Source: Polynucleobacter sp. VK25
GTDB lineage: Bacteria > Pseudomonadota > Gammaproteobacteria > Burkholderiales > Burkholderiaceae
Length of the DNA: 64,000 bases
Assembly (NCBI RefSeq): GCF_018687355.1
Contig: NZ_CP061288.1
Coordinates: 1,064,144-1,128,143, forward strand
Reading direction: 5' to 3'
Positions 1-9,470 of this stretch are shown in pieces. The notes beneath the pieces are model-generated. The model was not told where the DNA came from, ran no database searches, and saw only the letters and a list, made by a program, of their open reading frames with translations. Position numbers and translations under genes: made by a program. Every line of letters starts with the position of its first letter. The first letter of the stretch is position 1.

Positions 1-630
1 GCTCATGCCGGCGCAATTAATCAGAAGCTTCGTTTGAATCTTCATACCTTCAGCGCCACCGATTTCTAATTCAAATCCATCTTTTGCATTTTCACCAATA
101 GGCTTTGCGCTAATGAGCGGTGATTGGTAAGCCACCATGCCGCCAGCATCTTCAAAGCCACCTAAGAGTGAAAGCATGTAGCCATGGCTATCAACTATGC
201 CCGTGCTAGACGACAGAATGGCTGCCACGCACTGCAACTGCGGCTCTAATGATTTAGCTTCGTCGCCAGAAATCATCTTGATCTCGGGCACACCATTATT
301 CTGCGCTTTATACAAAATAGCCTGTAAGTCATTTATTTGCGATGCATCAGCAGCAACGATGAGCTTTCCGTATGGCTGAGTAGCAACATGATGAGTGCGG
401 CAATATTCGTAGAGCATACGATTACCCTCTACACAAAGCTTTGCTTTAAGCGAATCCTTGGGGTAATAAATGCCAGCATGGATCACTTCACTATTGCGAG
501 CACTACTAATCGTGCCAAAAGACGCTTCACGCTCTAGCAAAATCGTTTCTCTGCCCTGAAGTGCCATTTCTCTAGCAACGGCTAGGCCAACCACCCCAGC
601 GCCGATGACAACACAGTCGACTTGATCCAT
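1..630 (-). CDS. FAD-dependent oxidoreductase, LhgO-like (C-terminus cut by window edge)
   Basis: This is an open frame of 210 codons on the minus strand, starting with ATG at 630 and running off the left edge. The product begins MDQVDCVVIGAGVVGLAV, a Rossmann FAD-binding motif of the D-amino-acid oxidase superfamily. It continues with SARNSEVIHAGIYYP, the signature of L-2-hydroxyglutarate oxidase (LhgO) type proteins. The likely role is oxidation of a 2-hydroxy acid with electrons passed to the quinone pool, but substrate specificity cannot be read from the fragment. It is divergent from pgi, and the roughly 100 bases between the two starts hold both promoters. Confidence 0.8.
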   Translation of the reverse strand, partial: MDQVDCVVIGAGVVGLAVAREMALQGRETILLEREASFGTISSARNSEVIHAGIYYPKDSLKAKLCVEGNRMLYEYCRTHHVATQPYGKLIVAADASQINDLQAILYKAQNNGVPEIKMISGDEAKSLEPQLQCVAAILSSSTGIVDSHGYMLSLLGGFEDAGGMVAYQSPLISAKPIGENAKDGFELEIGGAEGMKIQTKLLINCAGMS

Positions 631-730
631 TTATCTACCCAAGCCTTGAATTTTTGTTATTTGCATCCTGAAATCGTAACATTTTCAGTGTTTTAGTGGG
701 TTTTGGGACACTTCTTGATAAAATCTATCA

Positions 731-2221
731 ATGTCTTCTAAACCAGCTGCAGCCCATCTGAAAACCCTATTTAGCGCCCAAGATATCGTTTTAGATAGCG
801 CTTATCAAGGCATTGACGCTGCCAGCTGGAAATCCCTCTTCAAACAAGCTAAAGATGCTCATTTAGAGCAGTTCATTGCCGACCTATTTGCTGGCAAGCC
901 GGTGAATAACTCTGAGAATCGCCCCGCTCTGCATTCCGCCCTACGTAACCTCGACAAATCTCCGGTTTTAGTCGACGGCAAAGATGTCATGCCAGACGTT
1001 GCACAAGTTTGGCATCGTATTGAGGCTCTGTGCAATAAATGGGTTGGTGTAACGGATGTCATTCATATTGGTATTGGCGGCTCAGACTTTGGTCCACGCC
1101 TCGCCATTGAGGCTTTAGCCCATGTTCCCGATATTGAGAGTCGCGGCATGCGCATGCATTTCTTGGCCAATATCGATACTGCAGATTTAAATCGCATTCT
1201 GCAACGTGCTTTGCCCCATAGCACCAAGGTCATTATTGTCTCCAAGTCCTTCACAACCCTTGAGACCACTATGAATGCCCAAGCCGTAGTGAAGTGGCTT
1301 AAAAATAATGGTCTTTCTGATACTCAAGTTAGCAAATCCCTCTTTGCTGTCACAGCAAACATTCCTGCCGCCGAAGCATTTGGCATTGATCAAGACCATA
1401 TTTATCCGTTTTGGGATTGGGTCGGAGGCCGTTACTCTGTATGGTCTGCAGTCGGATTGCCGATTGCCCTGCAATATGGCTTTGAAACTTTCAAGCAGTT
1501 CTTAGCTGGTGCCCAGGCAATGGATCGGCACTTTAAGTCTGCGCCTCTTGAAGAAAATCTTCCGGTGATCATGGCGCTCAGCCTGCTCTATCAGCAAGAG
1601 AAACATCACGTTAAATCGTATGCCGTTATTCCTTACGCTGATGCATTGGATTGGTTTCCGAAGTGGTTGCAACAGCTGGATATGGAAAGCAATGGTAAAA
1701 GCGTCGATCGTGACGGCAAGCCAGTCAAGTTCTCCTGCCCGGTAGTCTTTGGTAGCTCCGGTAGCAATGCCCAACATTCTTACTTTCAGTTATTGCATCA
1801 AGGTACTGAAGTCATCCCAATTGATTTCATCGCAGTACGCGAACCCATGAGCAATTTGCCTGAGGCAAAGGCGCATCACCGCATTCTGTTGTCAAACTGC
1901 CTAGCGCAGGCTCAAGCATTGGCTAATGGCAAGAAGACCGACAACCCGAACAATACCTATCCAGGTAAACGTCCTAGCAACCTACTGATTCTGCCTAAGC
2001 TCAATGCCTTCTATCTAGGCGCACTCTTGGCGCTGTATGAGAATCGTACTGCTGCGTTAGGCGCTCTTTGGAATATCAACAGCTTTGATCAGCCTGGTGT
2101 TGAGCTTGGCAAAGTACTGGCCAAGCCGATTGAGGCCGCCTTAAAGAATGATGGCACTGTACATGCAGATGCCGGTATTGATGAAGTAACGGCCGCTCGT
2201 ATTAATTTATTTAATCAATAG
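731..2221 (+). CDS. pgi: glucose-6-phosphate isomerase
   Basis: The enzyme interconverts glucose-6-phosphate and fructose-6-phosphate in the cytoplasm. The 496-residue product carries the family landmarks in order: IGIGGSDFGP near residue 114, VSKSFTTLET near 171 (phosphate-binding serines and threonines), GGRYSVWSAVG near 229, and the catalytic glutamate in LDMESNGKS near 317. The long C-terminal signature ENRTAALGALWNINSFDQ follows near 437. It is somewhat shorter than the E. coli enzyme. A phosphohexomutase gene follows 43 bases later, a sensible pairing for sugar-phosphate supply to the envelope. No clear ribosome binding site precedes the ATG. Confidence 0.96.
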   Translation: MSSKPAAAHLKTLFSAQDIVLDSAYQGIDAASWKSLFKQAKDAHLEQFIADLFAGKPVNNSENRPALHSALRNLDKSPVLVDGKDVMPDVAQVWHRIEALCNKWVGVTDVIHIGIGGSDFGPRLAIEALAHVPDIESRGMRMHFLANIDTADLNRILQRALPHSTKVIIVSKSFTTLETTMNAQAVVKWLKNNGLSDTQVSKSLFAVTANIPAAEAFGIDQDHIYPFWDWVGGRYSVWSAVGLPIALQYGFETFKQFLAGAQAMDRHFKSAPLEENLPVIMALSLLYQQEKHHVKSYAVIPYADALDWFPKWLQQLDMESNGKSVDRDGKPVKFSCPVVFGSSGSNAQHSYFQLLHQGTEVIPIDFIAVREPMSNLPEAKAHHRILLSNCLAQAQALANGKKTDNPNNTYPGKRPSNLLILPKLNAFYLGALLALYENRTAALGALWNINSFDQPGVELGKVLAKPIEAALKNDGTVHADAGIDEVTAARINLFNQ

Positions 2222-2264
2222 TTTTATTAGCTCTAGCTTCAGCCTAGACATCGAAAGAAGACTC

Positions 2265-3650
2265 ATGCAACTCTCTCCATCCATTTTCAAAGCTTATGAC
2301 ATTCGCGGCATTATTGATGAGACTCTAGATCCATCGATTGCCAAACTGATTGGTCAAGCATTTGGTACAGAGATGCGTGAGCTCGGCGAAACTGAAATTG
2401 TGATCGGCCGCGATGGCCGTTTATCAGGCCCCAGTTTGATTGAAGCCTTGACTGAAGGTTTGCTGTCTACCGGCATCAATGTGATTGATCTAGGAATGGT
2501 TGCAACACCAATGGTGTACTTTGGCGCCAATCAAACGCTCGATGGTAAGAAACCAAAATCTGGGATCATGATTACCGGTAGCCACAACCCCCCTAACTAC
2601 AACGGCTTCAAGATGGTTCTAGGTGGCGCTGCAATTTATGGCGATCAAATTCAGGCACTACGTAAGCGCATTGAAGCCAAGCAATTTGCTACAGGTCAAG
2701 GATCCAGAAGCACCTTTGATATTTTCCCAATGTACTTAGAGCGCATTGTGAGTGATGTGAAATTAGCCCGTCCTATGAAGATTGTGGTGGATTGCGGTAA
2801 CGGCGTTGGCGGTGCTTTTGCTGGCAAACTCTTCAGAGCCCTTGGCTGTGAAGTAGAAGAACTCTTTTGCGAAGTCGACGGTCATTTTCCGAATCACCAT
2901 CCAGATCCTGCGCATATTGAGAACTTGCAAGATCTTATTAAGAACTTACAAACTACCGATAATGAATTAGGCCTTGCCTTTGATGGTGACGCCGATCGTT
3001 TAGGCGTAGTAACTAAAGATGGTCAGGTAATTTTCCCAGACCGTCAAATGATGCTCTTTGCTAAAGATGTACTCTCACGCAATCCTGGTGGCCAGATTAT
3101 TTATGACGTCAAATGCACTCGAAACCTAGCAACCTATGTGAAAAAACACGGCGGTGAGCCCTTGATGTGGAAAACAGGCCACTCTTTAGTCAAAGCTAAG
3201 CTCAAGGAAACTGGTGCGCCATTAGCCGGTGAGATGTCAGGCCACATCTTCTTTAAAGACCGTTGGTTTGGTTTTGATGATGGTCTTTATACAGGTGCTC
3301 GCTTACTGGAGATTCTGTCAAAAGAAAAAGATCCAAATCAGACACTCAATGATTTGCCCAATGCGATTTGCACCCCTGAACTGCAATTAGCTTGTGCTGA
3401 AGGCGAGCCATTTGCTTTACTTGAAACCATTAAAGCGAATGCCAAGTTTCCGACTGCGGAATCCATCAACACCATTGATGGTGTACGCGTGGAATATGCC
3501 GATGGCTTTGGCTTAGCTAGACCATCTAATACCACTCCAGTAGTGGTGATGCGTTTTGAGGCTGATAGTGAAGCGGCGATTGCACGAATTCAGGCGGAGT
3601 TTAAGGCGGTAATGCTAGCTGCTAAGCCGGATGCAAAATTACCTTTCTAA
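2265..3650 (+). CDS. phosphomannomutase/phosphoglucomutase
   Basis: This is an alpha-D-phosphohexomutase family enzyme that moves phosphate between C1 and C6 of mannose or glucose phosphates for exopolysaccharide, LPS and nucleotide-sugar synthesis. In the 461-residue product the catalytic phosphoserine loop TGSHNP lies near residue 104, the metal loop DGDADRLG near 240 and the sugar loop GEMSGH near 322. A C-terminal phosphate-binding domain (RPSNTTPVVVMRFE) closes the protein. The length matches the AlgC/ManB type. A GAAAGAAG ribosome binding site precedes the ATG. It lies between pgi and nadA on the same strand, and co-transcription with pgi is likely. Confidence 0.93.
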   Translation: MQLSPSIFKAYDIRGIIDETLDPSIAKLIGQAFGTEMRELGETEIVIGRDGRLSGPSLIEALTEGLLSTGINVIDLGMVATPMVYFGANQTLDGKKPKSGIMITGSHNPPNYNGFKMVLGGAAIYGDQIQALRKRIEAKQFATGQGSRSTFDIFPMYLERIVSDVKLARPMKIVVDCGNGVGGAFAGKLFRALGCEVEELFCEVDGHFPNHHPDPAHIENLQDLIKNLQTTDNELGLAFDGDADRLGVVTKDGQVIFPDRQMMLFAKDVLSRNPGGQIIYDVKCTRNLATYVKKHGGEPLMWKTGHSLVKAKLKETGAPLAGEMSGHIFFKDRWFGFDDGLYTGARLLEILSKEKDPNQTLNDLPNAICTPELQLACAEGEPFALLETIKANAKFPTAESINTIDGVRVEYADGFGLARPSNTTPVVVMRFEADSEAAIARIQAEFKAVMLAAKPDAKLPF

Positions 3651-3689
3651 GATCTAAACAATAAAACTAAGGGTCAAGTAAGATTTCGT

Positions 3690-4817
3690 ATGAATTCAAC
3701 TGTTAGCACCCCAATTGCTTTTGATTACCCCCAGCAAGACTCTGCTGGCATCACCTGTACAGCCCAGGCTTGGGCCAAGACACCCCCTCAGCTTCATGGC
3801 TCTGAAAAAACTGCAGTAATCGCCCGTATCAAGCAATTATTAGTTGAAAAGGATGCTGCTTTAGTTGCTCACTACTATGTGGACGGTGACATACAGGATT
3901 TGGCAATGGAGACTGGCGGCTATGTTGCCGACTCTTTAGAGATGGCGCGTTTTGGCAAGAATCACTCTGCCAAGAATTTGATAGTTGCTGGAGTTCGCTT
4001 CATGGGTGAGTCTGCGAAGATTCTCAGCCCAGAAAAACGTGTCTTTATGCCTGATCTCGACGCTACCTGCTCTTTAGACTTAGGTTGCGATGCTACAGAC
4101 TTTGCTGCATTTAGAGCTGCACATCCCGATCGTGTTGTCGTGGTCTATGCAAACACTTCTGCAGCTGTAAAAGCACAAGCCGATTGGATGGTAACCAGTT
4201 CTTGCGCATTAGCCATCGTGCATCAACTGAAAGTTGAAGGCAAAAAGATTTTATGGGCACCTGATCGTCATTTAGGTCGCTACATTCAGGAACAAACTGG
4301 TGCAGACATGCTGTTATGGAATGGTGCCTGCATTGTTCATGATGAATTTAAAGCTGTGGAGCTTGAACTTTTGAAGGCCGCTCATCCTAACGCCATGATC
4401 TTGGTTCACCCAGAGTCACCGCAAGCTGTTGTTGACCTTGCGGACGTTGTGGGCTCTACCTCCGCCATGATTAAGGCCGTGGTTGAAGGCACTGCTACTG
4501 AGTACATTGTGGCAACTGATAATGGCATCTTGCATCGCATGCGCCAGCTAGCACCAAACAAGAAACTGATTGAAGCCCCTACTGCTGGTAATAGCGCAAC
4601 CTGCAAGAGTTGTGCGCACTGCCCATGGATGGCCATGAATGGCTTACAAGGAATTTTGAATTGCCTAGAAAACGCTTCTGGCGAAATCTTCATCGAAGAA
4701 CCTATTCGCGCTCAAGCATTGGGCTGTATAGAGCGTATGCTCGACTTCACTAAAAATCATCCCGACCTCTTAGCAAAAGCGCAGCATGGCTTTGTAAAAA
4801 ATATTGGCGCCGCTTAA
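3690..4817 (+). CDS. nadA: quinolinate synthase A
   Basis: NadA condenses iminoaspartate, made by NadB, with dihydroxyacetone phosphate to give quinolinate for de novo NAD synthesis. It needs a 4Fe-4S cluster. The three expected cluster cysteines are visible in [20 protein letters not shown] and KSCAHCPWM. The repeated domain pattern is intact, including [12 protein letters not shown] and [14 protein letters not shown]. The length of 375 residues matches the longer NadA subtype. nadC follows after 15 bases, so the two form an operon. nadB lies about 3 kb away on the opposite strand. Confidence 0.96.
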   Translation: MNSTVSTPIAFDYPQQDSAGITCTAQAWAKTPPQLHGSEKTAVIARIKQLLVEKDAALVAHYYVDGDIQDLAMETGGYVADSLEMARFGKNHSAKNLIVAGVRFMGESAKILSPEKRVFMPDLDATCSLDLGCDATDFAAFRAAHPDRVVVVYANTSAAVKAQADWMVTSSCALAIVHQLKVEGKKILWAPDRHLGRYIQEQTGADMLLWNGACIVHDEFKAVELELLKAAHPNAMILVHPESPQAVVDLADVVGSTSAMIKAVVEGTATEYIVATDNGILHRMRQLAPNKKLIEAPTAGNSATCKSCAHCPWMAMNGLQGILNCLENASGEIFIEEPIRAQALGCIERMLDFTKNHPDLLAKAQHGFVKNIGAA

Positions 4818-4832
4818 TTTTTATATTTATAT

Positions 4833-5690
4833 ATGTTTGACCATAACGAAACCTTAGAACAAGCTCGCCAACGCAATATTCATGATGCGCTCATGGAAGA
4901 TATTGGCACTGGCGATTGGACTGCGAAGCTTGTACCTAGCAAACTAGTCAAAGCGCAACTCATTGTTCGTCAGGAGGCTGTACTTTGCGGCGTGGATTGG
5001 TTTGAGGGCACACTCAAGAAGCTCGACCCTAATGCAAAAGTAACTTGGCATTATTTTGAGGGCGACATGATGATGCCCGATACCAAGGTTTGCGATATTG
5101 AGGCTGACTCACAAGCCCTACTTTCTGCCGAGCGTACTTGTATTAATTTCTTGCAAACGCTTTCTTGGACGGCCAGCATTACACGTCAGCACGTTGATGC
5201 AATTGCAGGGGCTAGCCCCAACCCAAAAGGCTGCGCTGTACTGGATACACGTAAGACTGTTCCGGGGTTGCGCCAGGCTCAGAAGTACGCGGTGCTCGTT
5301 GGCGGCGGCAAGAATCAACGTCTAGCCCTTTGGCATGGAATTCTGATTAAAGAGAACCATATTGCTGCTGCCGGCAGCGTGACTGCCGCTCTAAAAAATG
5401 CGCAAGCTTTAAATGCTGGAGTGGATATTCAGATTGAAGTAGAAAACTTTGCTGAACTTGAAGAGGCTTTAGCTGCGGGTGCAAAAAATATTTTGATTGA
5501 TAACTTCAATACCGATCAAATGAAGCAAGCAGTTGCCATTACCGCTGGACGCGCTTTGCTGGAAGCCTCTGGCGGCATCAACCTTGATCAAATGCGCGCC
5601 ATTGCAAGCACCGGCGTTGATCGCATCTCTCTTGGTAAGTTAACCAAGGATGTGCATGCAGTTGATTTCTCGATGCGAATCCTGGGTTAA
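4833..5690 (+). CDS. nadC: nicotinate-nucleotide pyrophosphorylase (carboxylating)
   Basis: NadC (quinolinate phosphoribosyltransferase) converts quinolinate and PRPP to nicotinate mononucleotide, CO2 and pyrophosphate, following NadA directly. The 285-residue product shows the quinolinate-binding segment LDTRKTVPGLR near residue 140, the KENHI motif near 173 and EVENFAELEEALAAGA. The closing barrel motif LLEASGGINLDQM is also present. It starts 15 bases after the nadA stop and is probably translated from the same message. It ends 11 bases before the convergent receptor gene. Confidence 0.96.
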   Translation: MFDHNETLEQARQRNIHDALMEDIGTGDWTAKLVPSKLVKAQLIVRQEAVLCGVDWFEGTLKKLDPNAKVTWHYFEGDMMMPDTKVCDIEADSQALLSAERTCINFLQTLSWTASITRQHVDAIAGASPNPKGCAVLDTRKTVPGLRQAQKYAVLVGGGKNQRLALWHGILIKENHIAAAGSVTAALKNAQALNAGVDIQIEVENFAELEEALAAGAKNILIDNFNTDQMKQAVAITAGRALLEASGGINLDQMRAIASTGVDRISLGKLTKDVHAVDFSMRILG

Positions 5691-5701
5691 GTTTTTTCAC
5701 A

Positions 5702-7081
5702 CTAACCCTCCCTGCCCTTATAAATAACCTGCTTTTCGAGCGCATTGCGAATAAATTCGATACTGCTTCTCAGGCTGTAGCAATCAGCGGTAGCAAACTT
5801 AGATGCTTTTGAACTCAAAACTCTTCGCTCCATCTCATTGAGTACCTCGATATATTCACCCCGTCGGTCCGGATCAAAGGTTGCGATTGTATTTTTTTCA
5901 AACTTATCAAGCTCTTTATAAATGGAGTTGATCTGTTTCTTGGCCAAATTCGTTCTGTATGTTGGTATTGACTTAATTACTGGGTAAGCAAAAGCGGCAA
6001 AAGGAAGCAAGAGGAAGAACATACGCTCTAAGAACTCTGCTAACCAAAATGGCAAATACTTCATGAGAGTCGGCGTACCTTTTTCATAGAAGAACTTTGC
6101 CTCATCACTTAATGGGGCCTCAGTATTCATGTAAACAGGGAACTCACCGGTTTTTGAGAAATAAGATTTAGGGCCATTAATTTCTCGTGCTGCCTCAAGG
6201 AATAAGACTTGAATAGCTGGATGCAGTCGGTTATCTATTAAAAGATTGGTCGTAGTCGAAATCAATTGAATTGGGTGATCCGGTATATTTTTCCCAAGAT
6301 CAAAACCGCCCATGGGTGCAGCTACTTCCTCAAAATAAGGCAATAACCGAGTGTAGGCATCTGCGCGCGTAAACGAAGTCAATTTAATGTCAGGATTTCT
6401 AATCAGCTTTTGCACATTTGGTGAATCAAAACCATCAACCAAAATAACGGCATCGATTTCGCCCCGCACTAAGGCATCAACACCTTCAGCATTGCCAAGT
6501 CCGAGTAAATTAGGGGCGTCACCATTCAGGCCATTGAGTTTAAAAATATTCAGGGCCTGAGTGCGCGTTCCACTTCCTACAGGGCCAATATTTATTCTCA
6601 GTTTGGCAATATCTCTATCAGATACGTGAATGTTTTCATTGAATGCATTCTTGCGATAGAACATCCATACTGGCTCATAGTCAACACTGCCAAGGGATTC
6701 CACACCAGAGAGATTGTCTACTGCAATCATTCCACCCTGAACAAGGGCCGCTTGAATTGGATCCTTGCGATCAATTAAATGCTGTAGATTTTCTTTAGAG
6801 CCATGGGTCTCCACCAGTTCGAGCTTAATTCCCTTTTTCTCAAAATAGGTCTTATATTTTTCACCCAAGACTTTGTAGGAGCCACCGGTACCGGTTGCCA
6901 TTAATACTTTGTTCGGTGGCGCAGGCTTTGCATACCAAACCAGGATAGATAAGGCAAGAATTAATAGGAAAACAAGTGGCCAGACTTCTCTTAAAGCGCT
7001 AAACCAATTCTTGATTTCATCTACTGCCGTTTGATAAACGGCAGAGATATGTTCGCTGACTTCTTCTTTAAAGCTGGCCAT
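5702..7081 (-). CDS. membrane-anchored TAXI-family solute-binding protein
   Basis: The 459-residue product contains a TAXI-type (TRAP-transporter associated) substrate-binding domain, seen in VLMATGTGGSYKVLGEKY near residue 80 and the GPVGSGTRTQALNI motif near 165. Instead of a cleavable signal it has one transmembrane segment near residues 35-50 and a second near 365-390, followed by a charged tail predicted to be cytoplasmic. No TRAP membrane subunit lies next to it. It may work with a distant transporter or act as a sensor or scaffold. A purine-rich AAGAGGA precedes the ATG. It is downstream of nadB, separated by a terminator. Ligand unknown. Confidence 0.8.
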   Translation of the reverse strand: MASFKEEVSEHISAVYQTAVDEIKNWFSALREVWPLVFLLILALSILVWYAKPAPPNKVLMATGTGGSYKVLGEKYKTYFEKKGIKLELVETHGSKENLQHLIDRKDPIQAALVQGGMIAVDNLSGVESLGSVDYEPVWMFYRKNAFNENIHVSDRDIAKLRINIGPVGSGTRTQALNIFKLNGLNGDAPNLLGLGNAEGVDALVRGEIDAVILVDGFDSPNVQKLIRNPDIKLTSFTRADAYTRLLPYFEEVAAPMGGFDLGKNIPDHPIQLISTTTNLLIDNRLHPAIQVLFLEAAREINGPKSYFSKTGEFPVYMNTEAPLSDEAKFFYEKGTPTLMKYLPFWLAEFLERMFFLLLPFAAFAYPVIKSIPTYRTNLAKKQINSIYKELDKFEKNTIATFDPDRRGEYIEVLNEMERRVLSSKASKFATADCYSLRSSIEFIRNALEKQVIYKGREG

Positions 7082-7118
7082 GAAATTCCTCTTAAGATAT
7101 GGCTAGCTTATCATCAAA

Positions 7119-7138
7119 AAACCCTGTTTTAAGGGTTT
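7119..7138 (-). terminator. rho-independent terminator after nadB
   Basis: Seven-base arms AAACCCT and AGGGTTT flank a six-base loop. On the minus strand the stem runs straight into a T-rich tract. It sits 12 bases beyond the nadB stop and before the receptor gene. Confidence 0.75.
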
Positions 7139-7149
7139 GAAATCGGCCT

Positions 7150-8808
7150 TTAAGTGGCTGAATCGCTCTCAGAGCCCTCGGCTTGAGGAGTCAAGATGGT
7201 CGGATAGGAAACCGCCCAAGTACCGGGGTAGTCACGGCTGTAATGCAGTCCACGGCTTTCCCTACGCATTAAGGCTGAGCGCACAATGAGCTCTGCGCAC
7301 TCCAAGAGGTTTCTGAGCTCGATGAGATCGCGCGTTACTTTGAAGTTGGCGTAATACTCTTGCACCTCATAGCGCAACAGCTTAATGCGATGTAGGGCCC
7401 GCTCAAGCCGGCGATTGGTTCTCACAATGCCAACATAGTTCCACATCAAAGAGCGTAGCTCATCCCAGTTATGAGCAATAACGACTTGTTCATCGGCATC
7501 TTCAACCTGGCTCTCATCCCATAAAGGAAGAGTAGGCATCACTGGGGCCTTGAGATTGGAGATGTCTTCTGCTGCTGCCTTACCAATGACTACGCATTCT
7601 AATAAGGAGTTACTAGCTAAGCGATTAGCACCGTGTAATCCGGTATAAGTAGCCTCACCAACTGCATACAGTCCTGGTAAGTCTGTGCGTCCTTTGAGGT
7701 CTGTGACTACTCCTCCACAAGTGTAATGCGCAGCAGGCACCACCGGAATAGGCTCTTTGGTGATATCTAAACCGAGACTCATGCATCGCGCATAGATCAT
7801 CGGGAAATGTTCTTTAATAAATGCTTCACCTAAATGTGTAGCATCTAGGTGGACATAGTCCAAGCCGTGCTTCTTCATTTCAAAGTCGATAGCTCTAGCA
7901 ACAATGTCACGTGGAGCTAATTCATTGCGGTCATCATGCTCAGGCATAAAGCGCGTGCCATCAGGCAACTTCAGCAAACCACCCTCACCGCGAATAGCTT
8001 CTGTAATCAGGAAGGTGCGATCGCTCGGGTGATACAAACACGTAGGATGAAACTGAATAAATTCCATATTGCCTACACGGCAACCTGCACGCCAAGCCAT
8101 GGCGATACCATCGCCTGTAGCGGTATCAGGATTGCTGGTGTATCTGTAAACCTTACCAACGCCGCCAGTAGCCAATACCACTGACTTTGCTTCAATGGTT
8201 TCCACACGATTATTTTTAATGTCGAGTGCATACACACCATAGCAACGATTAGGTTTAGTTCGTTGCGTCTTGGTATCTAGCTGACGGTTAGTAATGAGAT
8301 CGAGTGCAATCCAATGCTCCAAGATCTGAATATTTTTATGGGCTCTTGCTTTATCAAGCAGCACTTCATGAATGGCTTTGCCAGTGGCATCAGCTGCATG
8401 AGCAATACGGCGGTGACTGTGTCCACCTTCACGCGTTAAATGCAAACCCATAGGTCCAAATTTATCTTCGGTGAATGGAACGCCCTGCTCTACCAACCAA
8501 CGAATTGCATCAGCACTTTCTTCAGCTATGTAACGTGCAGTTGACTCCACTACCAGCCCTGCACCTGCGTCTAAGGTATCAGCTACATGTGAATCAATAC
8601 TGTCATGCTCTTTGTCGACAACGCCAACAATGCCGCCCTGGGCCCAAGCTGTAGCAGCTTCACCTAAGCCCCGTTTAGCCATCAAAATCACTGGCTGAGA
8701 TTCAGCCATATGGAGGGCAACGGTTAAGCCAGCTAATCCGGCCCCAATAATGAGGACAGGAAGTTCAGCTTTTGCAGCGGTGTTTGCGGAGGGTTTAGAA
8801 CTGGCCAT
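7150..8808 (-). CDS. nadB: L-aspartate oxidase
   Basis: NadB is a flavoprotein that oxidises L-aspartate to iminoaspartate, the first step of de novo NAD synthesis, feeding NadA encoded nearby. The 552-residue product has the FAD motif [15 protein letters not shown] near residue 19 and [15 protein letters not shown]. The active-site region [21 protein letters not shown] and the fumarate reductase/succinate dehydrogenase type motif [12 protein letters not shown] are present, followed by a helical C-terminal domain. Its placement on the opposite strand from nadAC, separated by the TAXI receptor, means the pathway is clustered but not in one operon. Confidence 0.96.
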   Translation of the reverse strand: MASSKPSANTAAKAELPVLIIGAGLAGLTVALHMAESQPVILMAKRGLGEAATAWAQGGIVGVVDKEHDSIDSHVADTLDAGAGLVVESTARYIAEESADAIRWLVEQGVPFTEDKFGPMGLHLTREGGHSHRRIAHAADATGKAIHEVLLDKARAHKNIQILEHWIALDLITNRQLDTKTQRTKPNRCYGVYALDIKNNRVETIEAKSVVLATGGVGKVYRYTSNPDTATGDGIAMAWRAGCRVGNMEFIQFHPTCLYHPSDRTFLITEAIRGEGGLLKLPDGTRFMPEHDDRNELAPRDIVARAIDFEMKKHGLDYVHLDATHLGEAFIKEHFPMIYARCMSLGLDITKEPIPVVPAAHYTCGGVVTDLKGRTDLPGLYAVGEATYTGLHGANRLASNSLLECVVIGKAAAEDISNLKAPVMPTLPLWDESQVEDADEQVVIAHNWDELRSLMWNYVGIVRTNRRLERALHRIKLLRYEVQEYYANFKVTRDLIELRNLLECAELIVRSALMRRESRGLHYSRDYPGTWAVSYPTILTPQAEGSESDSAT

Positions 8809-8848
8809 AGAAGGATCATTCTAAAGGTCGTCAGAGATATTCGCTTAT

Positions 8849-9127
8849 TTATCTCTTAATGTCTCGGTAGAAGTTTTCGTGGGAGCCTATGGACTCCAAG
8901 TAAATTAGCCTTAGACCGTCATCTATTGAATACCCAAGTAAATAAAGCTGATTGCTGCTTCTAAACTTAAATACCCATAATTCAGACAAGTCGCCCTTCT
9001 TTTTTTCCCCAATCATGGGTTTTTTAGCCACCTGGACTACAGCGTCATCAACATCCTTAGCGGTTTTGTCATTTAATTTTTTGTATTGTCTTAGGAATCG
9101 ACGTGTTTGAGAAACGTCATACGCCAT
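8849..9127 (-). CDS. RelE/ParE-superfamily toxin (YafQ/mRNA-interferase-like)
   Basis: This 92-residue basic protein has the pattern SQTRRFLRQYKKL, GEKKKGDLSELWVFKF and LGYSIDDGLRLIYLESIGSHENFYRDI. That arrangement is typical of RelE/YafQ-type endoribonuclease toxins. The final histidine-phenylalanine-tyrosine cluster corresponds to the catalytic tail of this fold. Its ATG overlaps the stop codon of the upstream antitoxin (TAATG), so the pair is translationally coupled in antitoxin-toxin order. Whether it cuts ribosome-bound mRNA or acts otherwise cannot be told from sequence. Confidence 0.8.
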   Translation of the reverse strand: MAYDVSQTRRFLRQYKKLNDKTAKDVDDAVVQVAKKPMIGEKKKGDLSELWVFKFRSSNQLYLLGYSIDDGLRLIYLESIGSHENFYRDIKR

Positions 9128-9354
9128 TAAAGCTTCCTGGTACGAGGGATAAATGGGGTTGATTGCTCCCTAGGCTCAGCCAATGAGGCAAGCGATTCCA
9201 TAATGAACGCAACCGGCAAGTCTGGGTTATCAATTGCTGCCCTACCCACTTTTGCCCAAAACTCGATTTGCCCAGCAATAGTTCGATGCTCTACCTTGGC
9301 CTCAACCTTGGCCATTTCATATAGATCATCATCAATTCTTACTGGCATACCCAT
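9127..9354 (-). CDS. ParD-like antitoxin
   Basis: The 75-residue product has an N-terminal ribbon-helix-helix-like stretch (MGMPVRIDDDLYEMAKVEAKVEHRTIAGQ) followed by the region IEFWAKVGRAAIDNPDLPV. This matches the ParD-like antitoxin family. The short proline/arginine-rich tail would be the part that binds the toxin. It is the first gene of the toxin-antitoxin operon. A perfect palindrome 22 bases upstream of its ATG (9376-9393) is the obvious autoregulatory operator. A purine-rich AAAAGGGGG site precedes the start. Confidence 0.8.
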   Translation of the reverse strand: MGMPVRIDDDLYEMAKVEAKVEHRTIAGQIEFWAKVGRAAIDNPDLPVAFIMESLASLAEPREQSTPFIPRTRKL

Positions 9355-9375
9355 TTTGGCCCCCTTTTTTCAATT

Positions 9376-9393
9376 TTACTACAAAAGTAGTAA
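9376..9393. promoter_or_regulatory. palindromic operator of the toxin-antitoxin operon
   Basis: Perfect seven-base arms TTACTAC and GTAGTAA are separated by AAAA. The site is 22 bases upstream of the antitoxin ATG. Ribbon-helix-helix antitoxins normally repress their own promoter at such sites. That is an inference here, while the palindrome itself is seen directly. Confidence 0.6.
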
Positions 9394-9415
9394 CTAAGAA
9401 AGTGGGGTCTAAATA

Positions 9416-9444
9416 CAAAAAGGCTCCTTTTGGGAGCCCTTTTG
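9416..9444 (-). terminator. rho-independent terminator after formate dehydrogenase
   Basis: The stem GGCTCC/GGAGCC with a short A/T loop is followed on the minus strand by TTTTTGTA, 27 bases past the fdsA-type stop codon. Flanking A and T tracts make it plausible in both directions. Confidence 0.8.
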
Positions 9445-9470
9445 TCATTTGGCAGAACCGTAGTTAGCCG

